From Astrothelium macrocarpum (Eukaryota > Ascomycota > Dothideomycetes > Trypetheliales > Trypetheliaceae): a stretch of DNA of 64,000 bases. The notes under the pieces were generated by a model. The model did not search any database. It saw nothing but the letters and a program-made list of their open reading frames with translations, and was not told where the DNA came from. The position numbers and the translations under genes were made by a program. This document shows, piece after piece, positions 45,164 through 57,780 of the stretch (its first letter is position 1; each line of letters opens with the position of its first letter). The stretch spans positions 1-64,000 of the forward strand of contig JAGEMR010000033.1 in assembly GCA_021030915.1 (NCBI GenBank), given 5' to 3'.

Positions 45164-46714
45164 ATGTCCACTGTTGGAAAGGTGCCTCTCTCCTCTGCCC
45201 CACTATACATAGCCACGTCATTTACTAATTAAATTTCCACGCGACAGCCCATCACCTGCAAGGTCAATACGATTCGCAAAACGCAGAGAATCGGGAAATT
45301 GATTTTGTGAACAGGCTGCTGTCGCCTGGGAGGCTGGCAAGGACCTTACCGTCGAAGACATCGAAGTCGCCCCTCCAAAAGCTCACGAGGTTCGGATACA
45401 GATATACTATACCGGTGTCTGTCATACAGGTCAGCATTGCTACATGCATGTAGATTAATGTACCAGGAAATACGCCTAACTCGTCGATAGACGCATATAC
45501 ACTCTCGGGTAAAGACCCTGAGGGCGCTTTCCCTATTGTTCTCGGGCACGAGGGTGCAGGCATTGTAGAGTCCGTTGGCGAAGGTGTGGAATCCGTAAAG
45601 ACAGGCGACCATGTTGTGGCGCTCTAGTACGAAGTTTTCTCTTCCTTCTTGCATCCCTTCTAACATAGCATTTCCAATTCATTTCTCTGACACTTTGTAT
45701 CGATTCTCCCCTCCCTACCCTATCATCCTCTGACCCGATTCACGTGTAGTACTCCCGAGTGCCGCACCTGCAAATTCTGCGCATCCGGCAAGACGAACCT
45801 CTGTGGCAAGATCCGCGCTACCCAAGGCAAAGGCGTCATGCCCGACGGCACTTCGCGCTTTACCTGCAAGGGCAAGTCACTGCTGCATTTCATGGGGACT
45901 TCAACGTTCTCCCAATACACAGTTGTGGCCGACATCTCAGTCGTTGCTGTTACGGACAAGGCGCCCATGGACCGTAGTTGCCTGCTCGGCTGCGGTATCA
46001 CGACAGGATACGGCGCCGCGGTGATCACAGCAGGCAAAAACGGCGTAGAGAAAGGAAGCAATGTCGCGGTTTTCGGGGCCGGATGTGTTGGACTGAGCGT
46101 CATCCAGGGGTGCGTAAAGAATGAGGCGTCGAAGATTATCGTAGTGGATGTCAATGATAAAAAAGAAGAATGGGGCCAGAAATTTGGCGCAACGGATTTC
46201 GTAAACCCGACAAAGCTGAAAGAAGGCGAGACGATCCAACAGCGTCTAATCGAAATGACGGACGGCGGATGTGATTATACATTCGATTGTACTGGAAACG
46301 TTCATGTTATGCGGAGTGCGCTTGAAGCCTGCCATAAGGGATGGGGCGAGAGTGTCATCATTGGGGTGGCAGCGGCTGGTCAAGAAATCAGCACAAGGCG
46401 TAAGTCTTTTTGAGGTTTCACACTCCTCTCTTCCCCTTTTCACTTGAATTTGATTGTATTAGATGCGTCGCAATTCGTTAATTCTTTGGGGAACAGCATT
46501 CCAGCTCGTCACGGGCCGCGTGTGGAAAGGATGTGCGTTTGGCGGTGTAAAGGGTAGAACCCAAATGGGTAGCTTGATCGACGACTATTTGACCGGCAAG
46601 CTCAAGGTTGACGAGTTTATTACCCATCGACAACCACTCGACAAGATTAACCAAGCGTTTTCCGATATGAAGGCAGGTGACTGTATCCGATGTGTTGTGA
46701 CCATGAAGCAATAG
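45164..46714 (+). CDS. SFA1: S-(hydroxymethyl)glutathione dehydrogenase / class III alcohol dehydrogenase
   Basis: Exons 45164-45181, 45248-45262, 45315-45429, 45491-45626, 45750-46399 and 46497-46714 give 383 residues. The enzyme oxidises the glutathione adduct of formaldehyde with NAD+ and also reduces S-nitrosoglutathione. Catalytic zinc ligands are the Cys in T-G-V-C-H-T-D, the His in L-G-H-E-G-A-G and the Cys in L-G-C-G-I-T-T-G. Four structural zinc Cys lie in E-C-R-T-C-K-F-C-A-S-G-K-T-N-L-C. The Rossmann motif is F-G-A-G-C-V-G-L. The first two exons are 18 and 15 bases. Expressed constitutively in most fungi; it depends on glutathione, made by the ligase at the window end. Confidence 0.94.
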
Positions 46715-47347
46715 AACTTGGTGGGTGGACAGAACGCAGATCAATTTGCAAATCTGCCTGAGCGATAGCACCTCGTGTTCTAGACCACTGGAAAGTCTTA
46801 TGGTTCTTGACTGCCGATGACTTTGGCTTTGATAATCATAGTATCTTTCACCAAAATAGCATATACCAGACTGAAATCAGGTCAAAGTTTTGTTCTTGCA
46901 CGCAGCATACTAGCAGGTGTTGCGCAATTGAGGATACTCTTCTTCGTGTATAAATATGAGTCCCCAGAACCAGACTCACCACGAACACAAGGATGAGCTT
47001 GCGACCTCCAATTGATACAAGGTACTGACGGAGGATTCCGTTGAGTCTAGCTGCATTGCGGTATCCAAGTGGACTGTGTACACATACGGAGCTTTTGGAT
47101 TATCCGGATTGCTAATATCGTTCTCCATCGTCTCTAAATCAGAGCGGAAGCCAGGTACTGATATCCAAGCATCGACGATCATGATAAGTAAAGAAAGGTT
47201 CTGCAACTAGGTCGGGCCTGTCATAGAATCCATCTACGTCTGAGCACAGGCCAATGTGTATGTACTAGTGTACTAGTGTACTACATAACATAGTACAAGT
47301 TCCCCTGTTTTTCAACGTCTCTTCTTTCCTACTCCAATCTGTTCACC
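46715..47347. other. Intergenic
   Basis: No gene or RNA recognised. Contains a direct repeat of TACTAGTG at about 47261-47280. Confidence 0.5.
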
Positions 47348-48207
47348 ATGTCTTATCCGTCTGGGCCGTTGGGCGGTCGCCGTAAGTTCGTCAATCTTCG
47401 GGTCCGCCGACCAGCTCTCTGATCCACAAACAAGCTTTCAACCACAAGTCAAGCAGCGATGCCGAAACTGAATACGATCGGCTTCGGGATCTGGCCCGCC
47501 AAGAACATGGAAAACAGCAGTCATGTGCCGCTCAGGTTTGTCTTCATTATAGCATTTGAATTCTTGCAGGTGCCAATCTTTCAAAATAGTCACATCAAGC
47601 ATACAAGCACGGAGACAAGGCAGCAGCACACCAACTGTCAGAAGAGGGCAAGCGCCATGCGCAGATGATGGACCAGTATAATAAACAAGCTTCGGATTTC
47701 ATTTTCAGAGAAAACAATGCTGAAGGTCGAGTCACAAGTGATACAATTGACCTTCATGGACAATTCGTCGAAGAGGCCGAGCAGATACTAGAGCAGAGGA
47801 TACGATACGCCCAATCCACGGGACAGACGCATCTCCACGTGTACGTCTTGACCATTTCGTCCCTAGATTGTCTTCGTAAACTAAGGTCGTCAAGCATTGT
47901 TGGAAAAGGGAATCATTCACCCAATCACATCCAGAAGATCAAGCCGCGTGTTGAACAGATATGTAATGAGCTGGGCCTCTCCGAACAAACTGAGCAAAAT
48001 GAAGGTCGCATTTACATTGACCTCACCGGTGGACAGGCCCAGATGCCGCCGGACACTGCATACCATCCTCAATACGAAGGACAACAGCAGTACTACGATC
48101 AGTACGGTGCAGCACAACAAAATCAAAACGACCAACTGGAAGAGGCTGTAAAGCAAAATTTGCCCAAGCTCTTTCGAGCGTTAAAGAGCTGTTGCGTCGT
48201 GATGTGA
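47348..48207 (+). CDS. Smr-domain protein with DUF1771 and CaaX-like C-terminus
   Basis: Clear exons: one ending at 47535, then 47590-47840 and 47895-48207. The N-terminal DUF1771 region reads E-Y-D-R-L-R-D-L-A-R-Q-E-H, then L-S-E-E-G-K-R-H. The Smr (MutS2 C-terminal-like) nuclease-type domain reads I-D-L-H-G-Q-F-V-E-E-A, H-L-H-V, then V-G-K-G-N-H-S with K-I-K-P-R-V. After a Gln/Tyr-rich stretch the protein ends in C-C-V-V-M, a candidate CaaX prenylation site. The first intron is uncertain: ATG 47348 needs an intron before about 47441, but the donors with correct phase are weak. The last intron is 54 bases with no in-frame stop, so a retained form would add 18 residues. Confidence 0.85.
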
Positions 48208-48519
48208 AGAAAAACCTTCATCATTCACTGAACGCCGAGCGACCAAGACTTAGCATGATACCCGATTTTGGCACCTATCTCGTCCCAGGTCCTCCATTTG
48301 AATAATGTTGAAAAGATACCGAAATACATTGATTATCGATCGACTCTAGTAATTCCTTGGTGCCACTGTGATATCGTGGGTCAACTTTAATTGGTTTCCA
48401 TCAATCCTCATCAGATCTTCTCTATTCACTTCAACCCTCGCTCTTAACCGATCCGAGTTGACACAGGAAACAGATTAACCTCACTTCTTGCATAATCCTA
48501 ACTTGGATAGTGTCTTCTA
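48208..48519. other. Short intergenic stretch between convergent genes
   Basis: Holds the 3' ends of the Smr gene and of the large disordered protein gene. Nothing else seen. Confidence 0.5.
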
Positions 48520-51474
48520 TCATTTCGCCCCTGAAGATTTCGAGACCGCCATAGCTGTGGTCTTACTCGAGTTTTCATTTGCAATTTTGCTCTCCATCAC
48601 TTCGGCAATCATCTTCTTAAAATTGAACTTTTTTCCATCGCCCTTTTGTCCCTCATTCCCGTTTTCCTGATCAACTGTCCCACCTCTCTCTTGCGGCTCC
48701 AGGCCCTTCCCTATAGGCGATCCGAACAGTATCCCATTCTCTCTCTTCAGCACAGCGCCTCCAGCGAGCCCCGTGTCTCTAGCAACTCCAGCCATTCGAG
48801 TATCACCATGCGTCCCACTAACCTTACTTCCCACACGCATCTGCTTTGAGATCAGATTCCTTAATCGAAGTGCTTTTGGTATTCCTTTTTCATCAGTAGT
48901 CCCAGGTGAATTAAGATCTAACCCAACAGCATCATGAGCGGAACGACTCCTAGTCAGCTGCAGCGGTGATGGCCTGCCTTTGCGAAGCGAAGGAATTGGC
49001 TGGTTTGGCCGATGGCTCATGAGTAAGGGTGGCGGGCTCACAGAACGCATCGGCTGCTCCTTCAGAAAACGATACATGTGTGGGTCGTGACGGCGAACCT
49101 GTGCGTCTTCGGCGATTCTCTTGCCCGATTGAACCGGCTCAGTCTGGAAAGCTCGCTTCTGATCACGCTTGGCGTTTACCGGGCTGGTGTTATCGTAGGT
49201 GTTTTGAGACATGCAGTCAGACTCTTCGTCAATGGATACACCGTCATCCTTCGAGTCAGTTTCAGAGTCCGAGATGCTCTTCTCTTTTTCTAAAAGGCTT
49301 GCTTCTTCAGGTGTTGGTGATGCCACCAGGACGGCCGAATATTCGGGAGCTTCTCGGATCTGGGACTTGGGGAAACAATTCTTTTCATACTTTACGCGAC
49401 TATCCATCCCATCTAATTGGTCCTCGAATACCGCAATTTCGTGATTCTTTGCGAGACTCTTCTCGCGCTCTACCCACGGTATCGGGGTCTCCTTAATGAT
49501 TGTCTCGCTCCTCTCTTCCTTTTGCTTCTGGGCACAGATCTCATCCATGTTCTTCTCTGACATGTCTCCCTTTGAAATTCCTGTTACTATCACATTCACA
49601 CGGTTCATCTCCCTCTCACTGCCCTTGGTCTTCTTTTCATACGCTTTGGCTTTCTTTTTCTCAAAATCCATGGCAGCTTGACAACCTGGACACAATTCCC
49701 CCTTGTGTCCCTTCTCCTCAGGTCCATCTTTCATCCACATCTCCAATAACTGAATTACGCACTCTGTCAGTAGCCAGCACAACTCTGCTTCCTTTGACAT
49801 AGCTACGGCTTCACGTGACTTTGCTTCTCGCAACAGTCTGTGCAAACGCGCCTCATGACTCTCTTCACCAATTACCGCTGAAGAAGCCGCAGCGCGCTGC
49901 ATAAAGGCAATGATGGGTTGAAATCTCTCTTTCTGTTTCGCAAGATCATCAGCGCGCCGACGGAGCGTGGTGATTAGATTGTATGAAGCATTGGTCAAAT
50001 CTTCGACATCTGTTTGGTTTTTGTCTAGGCTGAAGAAATCGAATGTCATGCGATCGGTGATGAGACTGGAGGCGAGAGCCAAGATGACGTCGTTTGTGGC
50101 TTCAAAGCATCCATTTTGAATCTCCGGACTTGAGTTGACTACGGCACCACTGTGTTCATGCTGGGCTGGTGATGCCGCTGTCATTGGGCTTGATGTCTGT
50201 AAAACTCCGCTGGTTTTCGTGGCGTCACCTTGTTCTTTTTCTTTGATAAGAGGAGGATTGTTGGGCGTGCTCGTGGAGCAACGAATGTCTACCTTTCTTG
50301 GCTCTGCATTCCCCTCGATTAGATTGGAGATTTGACTCGGGCAGCCTGCGTGTGCATCCGTTGGTTTGGCTTCATCATCGGGAGTGCGCTGGCTTTGATG
50401 CACTGGAGCAAGGTTAGTGGCAAATTTCGATGCAGTGACCACCTTTCCCTTTGTGCTTCTTGTCCTCGGATTCTTGTCTGGAATAGGCGGCTTCGAGCTC
50501 TGTGGCACCATCTTTGGTGGAGACAGGGAAAGTTTGCCTTTCCCTTGGTCCTTGCACATGTCCTTTACGTGAGGATGAACCTTGGAAGCAACGTCCTCGT
50601 CCGCGATCATTTCTTCAACCTGGTCCTTTCGCGCTGCAAAGGCCCTAGCTTCACTCGGAAGAGGCACAGAAACGTTTGAGCTTCCAATTTCGAATATTTT
50701 GACTGATGTTGGTGGTCCAATCGTGCGAGGCACTTTTGGACAAGGAGGGAGAATGGGTGATGGTGGATAATTTGTCGTAGGTATAGCCGTGGCTGCAGTC
50801 GTTGCATGTATAATCGCAGACTTTGTTTTGTTGGGTAGGACTTCTGGCTCTTCGAAATGCCAGTCGGGGGTTGGGAAAGCGGCGTCAAGCTCAAGTTTGA
50901 AGATGGGATGGCGATTGCGTGAGTGTTGACGAGTCGAACTTGGAGTTGGAAAAGAGAAGTTTGAAGATGAAGGACTTGACGAGGGCGTGGGCGAGGGTGA
51001 ATGCTCATGATGCGCTTTGCGTACGTGTTCCTTGTTGAACATTGACGAATGCAAGTCAAGTGAGTTGCAGGTCGTGGCAGCTGAGTCTGTACTAGGCGTG
51101 GGCGGAGGGCTGTCTATGAGCGCCAAGCTCGTGCGGCGGCTGGCGGGAACAATGGTGAAGTCACTGTCGCTATCAGAGCCTGACTGTTCTTGAAAGAAGC
51201 TGTTGTTCTTGGAAGCGATCGGCGGCATGAAATCAGAAATATTATTCCTGATACTGTTCTGAACGCTATGGTCCTTATTGCTGAAGTAGCCTCCTGGCTC
51301 GTCAGTCTCGCACAAGCGTCCAAATCTTGCCTGGAGCGGCGTGTCCGGTGGAGTAACCAACTGGCTAGCATTGGGCGGCAGAGGAAATCCTGAAAGCGAA
51401 ATCTGTGAGTCACGATACTCCAAAGTGTATTCACTGGAGCGCAGTCGAGAGCGGCTGTGGTCCTGGTCTGCCAT
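48520..51474 (-). CDS. Large disordered protein with central coiled coil, unknown function
   Basis: A single-exon frame of 984 residues starting at an ATG at 51474. I recognise no named domain. Residues 1-450 are Ser/Pro/Thr-rich and disordered (T-P-P-D-T-P, D-S-P-P-P-T-P-S). Residues about 480-650 are predicted helical with charged residues, including I-T-T-L-R-R-R-A-D-D-L-A-K-Q-K-E and E-A-E-L-C-W-L-L-T-E-C-V, and a C-P-G-C pair near 610. Several Ser-rich acidic stretches follow, and the last 50 residues are basic with F-N-F-K-K-M-I-A-E-V. The pattern fits a scaffold or cytoskeleton-associated protein, but that is only inference. Confidence 0.75.
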   Translation of the reverse strand: MADQDHSRSRLRSSEYTLEYRDSQISLSGFPLPPNASQLVTPPDTPLQARFGRLCETDEPGGYFSNKDHSVQNSIRNNISDFMPPIASKNNSFFQEQSGSDSDSDFTIVPASRRTSLALIDSPPPTPSTDSAATTCNSLDLHSSMFNKEHVRKAHHEHSPSPTPSSSPSSSNFSFPTPSSTRQHSRNRHPIFKLELDAAFPTPDWHFEEPEVLPNKTKSAIIHATTAATAIPTTNYPPSPILPPCPKVPRTIGPPTSVKIFEIGSSNVSVPLPSEARAFAARKDQVEEMIADEDVASKVHPHVKDMCKDQGKGKLSLSPPKMVPQSSKPPIPDKNPRTRSTKGKVVTASKFATNLAPVHQSQRTPDDEAKPTDAHAGCPSQISNLIEGNAEPRKVDIRCSTSTPNNPPLIKEKEQGDATKTSGVLQTSSPMTAASPAQHEHSGAVVNSSPEIQNGCFEATNDVILALASSLITDRMTFDFFSLDKNQTDVEDLTNASYNLITTLRRRADDLAKQKERFQPIIAFMQRAAASSAVIGEESHEARLHRLLREAKSREAVAMSKEAELCWLLTECVIQLLEMWMKDGPEEKGHKGELCPGCQAAMDFEKKKAKAYEKKTKGSEREMNRVNVIVTGISKGDMSEKNMDEICAQKQKEERSETIIKETPIPWVEREKSLAKNHEIAVFEDQLDGMDSRVKYEKNCFPKSQIREAPEYSAVLVASPTPEEASLLEKEKSISDSETDSKDDGVSIDEESDCMSQNTYDNTSPVNAKRDQKRAFQTEPVQSGKRIAEDAQVRRHDPHMYRFLKEQPMRSVSPPPLLMSHRPNQPIPSLRKGRPSPLQLTRSRSAHDAVGLDLNSPGTTDEKGIPKALRLRNLISKQMRVGSKVSGTHGDTRMAGVARDTGLAGGAVLKRENGILFGSPIGKGLEPQERGGTVDQENGNEGQKGDGKKFNFKKMIAEVMESKIANENSSKTTAMAVSKSSGAK

Positions 51475-51603
51475 CTTTGTCGGAGGTGGAAACCAAATGG
51501 CCTACTCGAAGTGCTACGGGTGAATCTATCATTTGGGGTGAAGTAGTGAATGAGGAGGTGAAAAGGACTTTATTGAATTGTCAGGCGTGGTGTAACAATA
51601 GAT

Positions 51604-51620
51604 AAGTGTGTGTGTGTGTG
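51604..51620 (+). repeat. (GT)n microsatellite
   Basis: About eight GT units upstream of the disordered-protein gene. Confidence 0.8.
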
Positions 51621-54600
51621 CCTCGAAATTCAATGATGGTGGAATTCCTCAAACAGGTGATCTGAAAAGTGTCATTAGAAGGCCACAGAATGAAGTAAAA
51701 CTATTTCACAGCCTCTCCGAACCTCCTCGACCTTCTCGCGTCAAGCTAACGGCACTCGCCCGGTGGTTAGGATGTCAAGGTGATTATGACTCTCAATGTC
51801 TCAACCATCCATATGTGTTTATATGCAGACTATAGTCACTCTTATTTGGACAACGAATATTCACGTGCACTAATTTCAACGCCGTAAATTATTTCAGCAC
51901 AAGTTCTATACCACAGATTTGATAAGCCGCGTTTGGATACCACTGGACCTCAACGCGAACCTTGACACTTGAGGCCGTATTGATCTTTACCTATCGCTCA
52001 TACTAAAGGAAACTTTATAGGACCGTATTTTAGAGCTTTGCGAAGCTATTTAGATACTACCTCGATGAGGCTATGCCGAATTTTCAAATGCCTTAGGAAG
52101 ACTACATGTAACGCTACCCATCTACACATAAATCCCGAATACCAAAAAACAAGAGAGCAGCCCATGACTAGCCTCCTAAAGACACGCCCCAGCTATGTCA
52201 GCGATCGAATTGCCATTGCTGTGGATGGTCAACAATGTTAGAGCTACAAGTGCTTGGATCTGTGATCATGGCGAATGTGCCGCTGGGGGTGATGTCGATG
52301 GGAAACAAGTTCGTACGCCACCAGAGTTCGAACTCAGAAGCAGGCCAACGCCTAACGCATTCAATTGTCATAGTTGCCAACGCTGGATACCATCCCATGC
52401 CTGTCGTGAATGATGTGTAGTACAGGAAGCATACTAATCGAGCGACTTTTCCAGAGTGAGTTCCAATAAGAGATATCGCAACCCGAAGGAGACACAAGCC
52501 GCGACACACTTGTTAGGAGAGCCTCAATCTTTACAAATGTCATAATCCTCAGAGGCACCCCCTGATGAAAGCACGTTGCATTTTTTATAGTTCAAACGTA
52601 TATCGGGGATCCTCGGGATATGCAAACAGCTAATATTCAAATTTTGCGTTCCATGACATTTCCAACTGCAATCCCTTGCCATTCTACCTTCATCATTTCG
52701 TCTCTGATACTTGCGCCTTTTCCATCCAATAAACTGTCCTATGCGAAGTGCCTAATTTCGTCTTATTTCTAGGTTTGATCAGGTAAGTTCAAGCTTGAAC
52801 CCGCAGATTCTTGGTTAGCCGCACTCCTCTATGCTCTGCGGTTTCCAGAGCCGTCACGAATAATATTGTGGCTCCGAAAGTTGAGCCGTTGGATTTACAT
52901 CTCTCCTAACGTTAGCGTGGACCTATGCGGTAGGTATAGGCTTACTGCGACAGCTAGAATGGTTCACTCTGATTCCAAGCCACGACAACTTTTCTGGTTG
53001 GTTTCGTTTTTAGAATTGGCTTCGCGATCCGATGGCTTCTCGTTTTCATGGGATGATGCATGAAATCATCTATCGGAAAATCATTCCCAATTCTTGAATC
53101 AATACTTGCGAAGTTAAGTATCAAAAACGAGATGAATTAAAAAAGGAACCTTTCAGACGTGCGAATCATGCAACTCTGTAATCTGTATACAGGACTCGAA
53201 AGTGAATCAAAGACTTAACCATACGGACGTGTTGAAGAGCTCGTCTAAAGACTAGCTCCGATGGTGATGATGAGGTTTTCGAATATAGGTGGATAGCACG
53301 CAAGACTCAACAATAATCTGTGTCGTTAGCTTCTATATAACTTTTTGTTCATACCTCCTTGTAGCCAAGACTGTATCGAGTTATCCAGCTGTTATAGCGG
53401 TTCGCTTTATTGGGCTTCCCTTGCTCTGTGCAATAACATCAAGAAAGACTATCACTTTTCCAGACAGACTAACCTCGCTGCGCCTCAGCTCAAGCCAGAA
53501 CATGTGTAACATCATAATCTGGCAGCATACTATTCGAGAAACTTTACTTCGCTGTGCCGCAAGTGCGTCAAGAAATGATGAACCATAGACTGATTATGAG
53601 TTGGCGTCTGCAAACAATTCGGACGTGTTTTCAATGTCTTGCATTTTGCGGTGTAGATTCGTGCAGAAAAATTGCAGAGTTAGGCACACTCGGAGAACCG
53701 AGCTTCAGAACACAAGGGGATTCGCAATGATCTGCAAAGGCATACGAATGGCGAAGAACGAATGCCGTGCGCTAGGAGAAATATTTATTGCCTGAGTATG
53801 CTATTTGGGCATCGTAATGCAGAAATCCTATCGCTTCATCACTGCTAGCCGCAACGGTCGCCAACGGTCCAGGTCCAAGTAACCCTGTGAGCATCCCGAA
53901 TACGATGTTGGGTTCACGCAAGCTACCCCTTTACGAGCTATAGCATGCATGCTGATATAGCATCCAGTGAGACTTTATTGTCCGATGCACAAATGATCGA
54001 TCGGCAGTACATGAGAGTAAGAATTCTTGATTGCCGATAAGCTCACGGACCAAGGGCTGTATTGGGTGGCTGGCGGAAAACGTACGATTTTCACGTGCAG
54101 AAAAGGAGATGGTAGATAGACCAATCAATAGCTATATCGCAAGGATTCTGGCTGTTGGATTATTCACTATCTCTTGTAAAACATTCACAGAAAACGGATG
54201 GAAAGAGAATGGCGCTAATGAGAAAGGAAACAATAAAACCCCCTCGAAGGTACGAGTCAAGAATGACTACTTACTGGGGTAGGAGTCATGTGTGGTAATG
54301 TGTTTATTCATCAACCGGATTTTGTTGCTGGCAAAAATCTTTGCGCATTCGGAAACTGATCTGCGAGTTTCACAGCCAAGATATAGGTTGCAATGCTGAT
54401 CGAGCGTGCTTGCCAGTCTAAGCAGAATCGGGCTTTTGTACCTGGGCTGTTTCAAGATCCTAGATTCCTTTTGCCATTATGGTGTGGAGGCCTTAATGGA
54501 AGAGCCACGTCTGGGTCTGATGTTGGTTGGCAGTGTGCGTGAAGAACGTGCACTCATAAATTGGTATCAGAGAGCAGAGAGGTGTCTGGGCATCCAAGCA

Positions 54601-57600
54601 TGGTGAGCGAGTATTTTAATGCGCAAGGCATCCAAATCAGACTTCTAAAGTTAGCGGAGAATACTAATGGAACGCTCTGATCAGAGGTTGCTCTGGGGAA
54701 AGTTTCTAGACCAGTACAGAATCGACAGGATCGTGGACTCAATGCAACTGCATCCAAGATGAATTCGGCTCTTGAAGCAGAGTAAAGGGTTTTTGCTTCC
54801 GCTTCCTTCAGGACTGTGTTTGGGTTGTACTCGTCCGTCATCGAAGGCCAGTCCCTTCCAAGTTGACCATTTCTTCCCTGGACTTCTTCCGGATTGTCCT
54901 TTTAGAGGCGTGCCGGTAGGCTTGCCAGCCAACCTCAAAGGGACGATCCGGAAAGAAAATATGTTGCTACTGGATTATGCCAGCAAGGATTGTTACAGCT
55001 GTGCTCGATCCGGTCATGTGGCATTTCCGATTTGGGGGAGACCCTGCAAAAAGGGGTGCCTATGCTGAATTTATCCGGCCATCACAGTTCGCCGATGAGA
55101 TTTCGCGCGATGGCCCTAGGGCGAACTTTGCCAAAGTTTCTTTAACCCCCCCCTATACAACGAAAAGGACCTCATATCCTTGTGCAATGCTCTGCTTCGC
55201 AGCCGGGGTCTTGATCGAACGTTTATCGAATACTTGGGGTTATTTGTCAGCTGCCAGAGGGCCGCATGCGTGCTTAAAGTACTCCATAGTCAACGTTGAA
55301 CTCGTGTGGCGTGGTCCAGGACTTAACGTTAAGGTAGGTGCGGAATTTCGCCGATCAGGGACACTTTGGCCCCCTTGGCTGGTTACTCAAAGTGGAAAAT
55401 TAGTCACTTGAATTTCTCGAAGCCAACGCTGCGTACTGCATTAGCTCGCGAGGTTATTTCAAACTCGGAAAGGCGATAACGGGCCAGAGCCTCCCGCGTA
55501 CGCGAGTGAAGGGAAGGAAGTCCTAAAATAAGCTCCTATCCCTTTCAGATGAAGCTATGGCATGAGTCAGCTGTTGCGCGCGGGACACTGAGTAGTTTAA
55601 GGCTATCAAGTTTGGGGGTTTCTGGTGCGAGAATTGTGCTGTGATGGGCTAATCACACCAGTCACAGCATTTGACCACGGCTAGTAATGGAGCGGAATGG
55701 TACTGCGCTTCTGCAACTACGCTGTGACTGCTGACGGGTACGTCAAAACTCTTGCCTGGCGAATCCCAAACTCTCTCGGCTAGATGCTTTCGTCCATGCG
55801 TCGATGCCTTACGTGTCTATCAGGGCAGCCACTGAAAATGCGTGTGGAACACGACTCTGCTGGACAAGCAGATGAAGTCGTGGAACATTCGCAGAGTCAC
55901 GTGGTAAGAGCAGACTGGCTAGGTTGAATATGAACCTAGCACTGGAACCCGAATCAGGCATTCAAAGCCGATTATGAACGGCGTTGAAGAGTTTGTTAGG
56001 GTTTCTGCAATGAGTCGGCCGAGAGACAAGGATGGACTGTTTGGGGTTTCCTTGACATTAAACTACGTACGTGAGACAGGCGATGTGGCGATGTCATGAA
56101 ACCAAAGGCTGATGGTATTAATGGCATGCAAGTTGGATTTCTTTGCATGATCCATTGGCCTTCCATATCTCGCCGCACTACGGCTGACACACTCTTTTCC
56201 TCATCGAGATGGCATCAGCCCAGACTGCCTGATCGGATTGAGGTGATGAAATTCAGATCCTGGCTTATCGCGTGGCTGAAGATGGTACAGTAGGACGCCG
56301 TTGGCCCGTCGCGGGCCCGTAGCTGAGGTAATTTTGAGTCAGCCTTTTCACCAGTTGCGAAAACCTGCTTCCATGGCACTCCGTAGCGGCCACTAAGATC
56401 CATCATGCCCTGGCCGTTATCATCGTGGATGGCGCTGATCAAGATCTGTGGGGCAACCCCTTTACCGTTGCGCCTCGAGGCTGGATGGGTTGCGGCAGGC
56501 AATTCCCTTTTCAACGATTGTGCGTCTGACTACATACATACAGGAGCAGCTCATGCAGTCGAGCGCACATCTGAGCAACCATGGACAGATCGGACAATTG
56601 AGTGGTAACGGCTAAGCTGCTCTCGTCAGTGACAGCGGCAGGCAGCAGAATTTTGGCCAGCGCTTTGGGTCCGGCGGTCAACCCGCCGTTGCGTTCCTGA
56701 ATTTTTGGATGATTGGGTCAGTTTGTGGCAACGCAAAGACCCAGTTGCCATGGGCCAGCCGATCTTGGGCTCTGTACAACACAAAAGGAGAGGTCAACGA
56801 CTGCCGTAACCCGCCAGAGCCCGCGCATCGAACCATGGTACCGGCAGGCGGCAAGCGAGTCGAAGCGGCCCAATAGGGCGACTGGCGCCCAAAGTGGCGT
56901 GACCCGAGGCCGTTGGCTGAAAGTCAGCAGCGTGCGAGCGAAGCAGGGCCAGTTTCACCGGGCATCTCTTGGGATGGCTGGCCGTCCCGTCGGCAGCAGT
57001 CGCAGTGCCGTTTGCATCATCGCAAGAGCACAGCATCAAACTAGCGGTCGGCAGAGAGCATCGGGGCGCGCGCAAAACGGTTTGCGATAGTCACGGGGCC
57101 TGGCTGCACCTAGCGGGAGCTGGCGGTGGAAGATCTCAGCTAGCCGAATCGAGGCAGACTGGATCTGCGAAGATTCAGCCAACCGAGATTTGCGGGCGCG
57201 CTCACTCGTGGAGACGACGATCTTGGTACCCAACCGGCGGCGCAGGGCCAATCAGCGACTGCATGCCCGCCGCTCGCCAATCCCATGCGCATCTTCATCT
57301 GGCGCCGCTGAAAAAGGGCGCTGAAGAAGTTGATTTCTTGGCCGAGAATAGCACGGGCAGGGGCTGCCTGTCAGGGCATGCCAGAGCACAACGTCAACAG
57401 GCACGTCGAGCAGCTCAGCAGAGGATCCGCGAGCAACGCGTCCGGGCTAGCGGACGGGACTTCCGCCGCCCGCAACAGCCGCGAGCTAAGTCACTCTGGA
57501 CCGACAGCTGAGCGTGGCGGCGCTGCTCTTGGCCAGATCGAGATCGTGTGCTCGATTCGATTTCTCTGATACCCGCCGTGGGATGATGGCAGGATGGCGA

Positions 57601-57621
57601 GGCTGCGTTCGGGAATAACGC

Positions 57622-57647
57622 CGCACACGCACACACACACACACGCA
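57622..57647 (+). repeat. (CA)n microsatellite, imperfect
   Basis: About twelve CA units interrupted by G, in the G+C-rich tract upstream of the GATA factor. Confidence 0.8.
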
Positions 57648-57713
57648 CGCTCGCTGCGGCCTCGAGCTGCGAGGGTCACCCTCTGACTACCTGCTGGTTA
57701 TACCCCTCCGAGT

Positions 57714-57780
57714 TAGCAGCAGCAAGCGGCAGCAGCAGGAGCAGCAGCAGGAGCAGCAGCAGCAGCAGCAGCGCCAGCAA
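57714..57780 (+). repeat. Imperfect (CAG)n repeat
   Basis: About twenty AGC/AGG triplets. All frames through it contain homopolymers and are not bounded like exons, so it is judged non-coding. Confidence 0.8.

Noticed and set aside
46463..46714. Separate small gene starting inside the last intron of the formaldehyde dehydrogenase gene
   Set aside because: The frame is the last exon of that enzyme; splicing at 46497 restores the family sequence.
54681..55411. Overlapping frames of 85-144 codons on both strands
   Set aside because: No domain, poor starts and equal openness on both strands; treated as chance frames in the gene-free tract.
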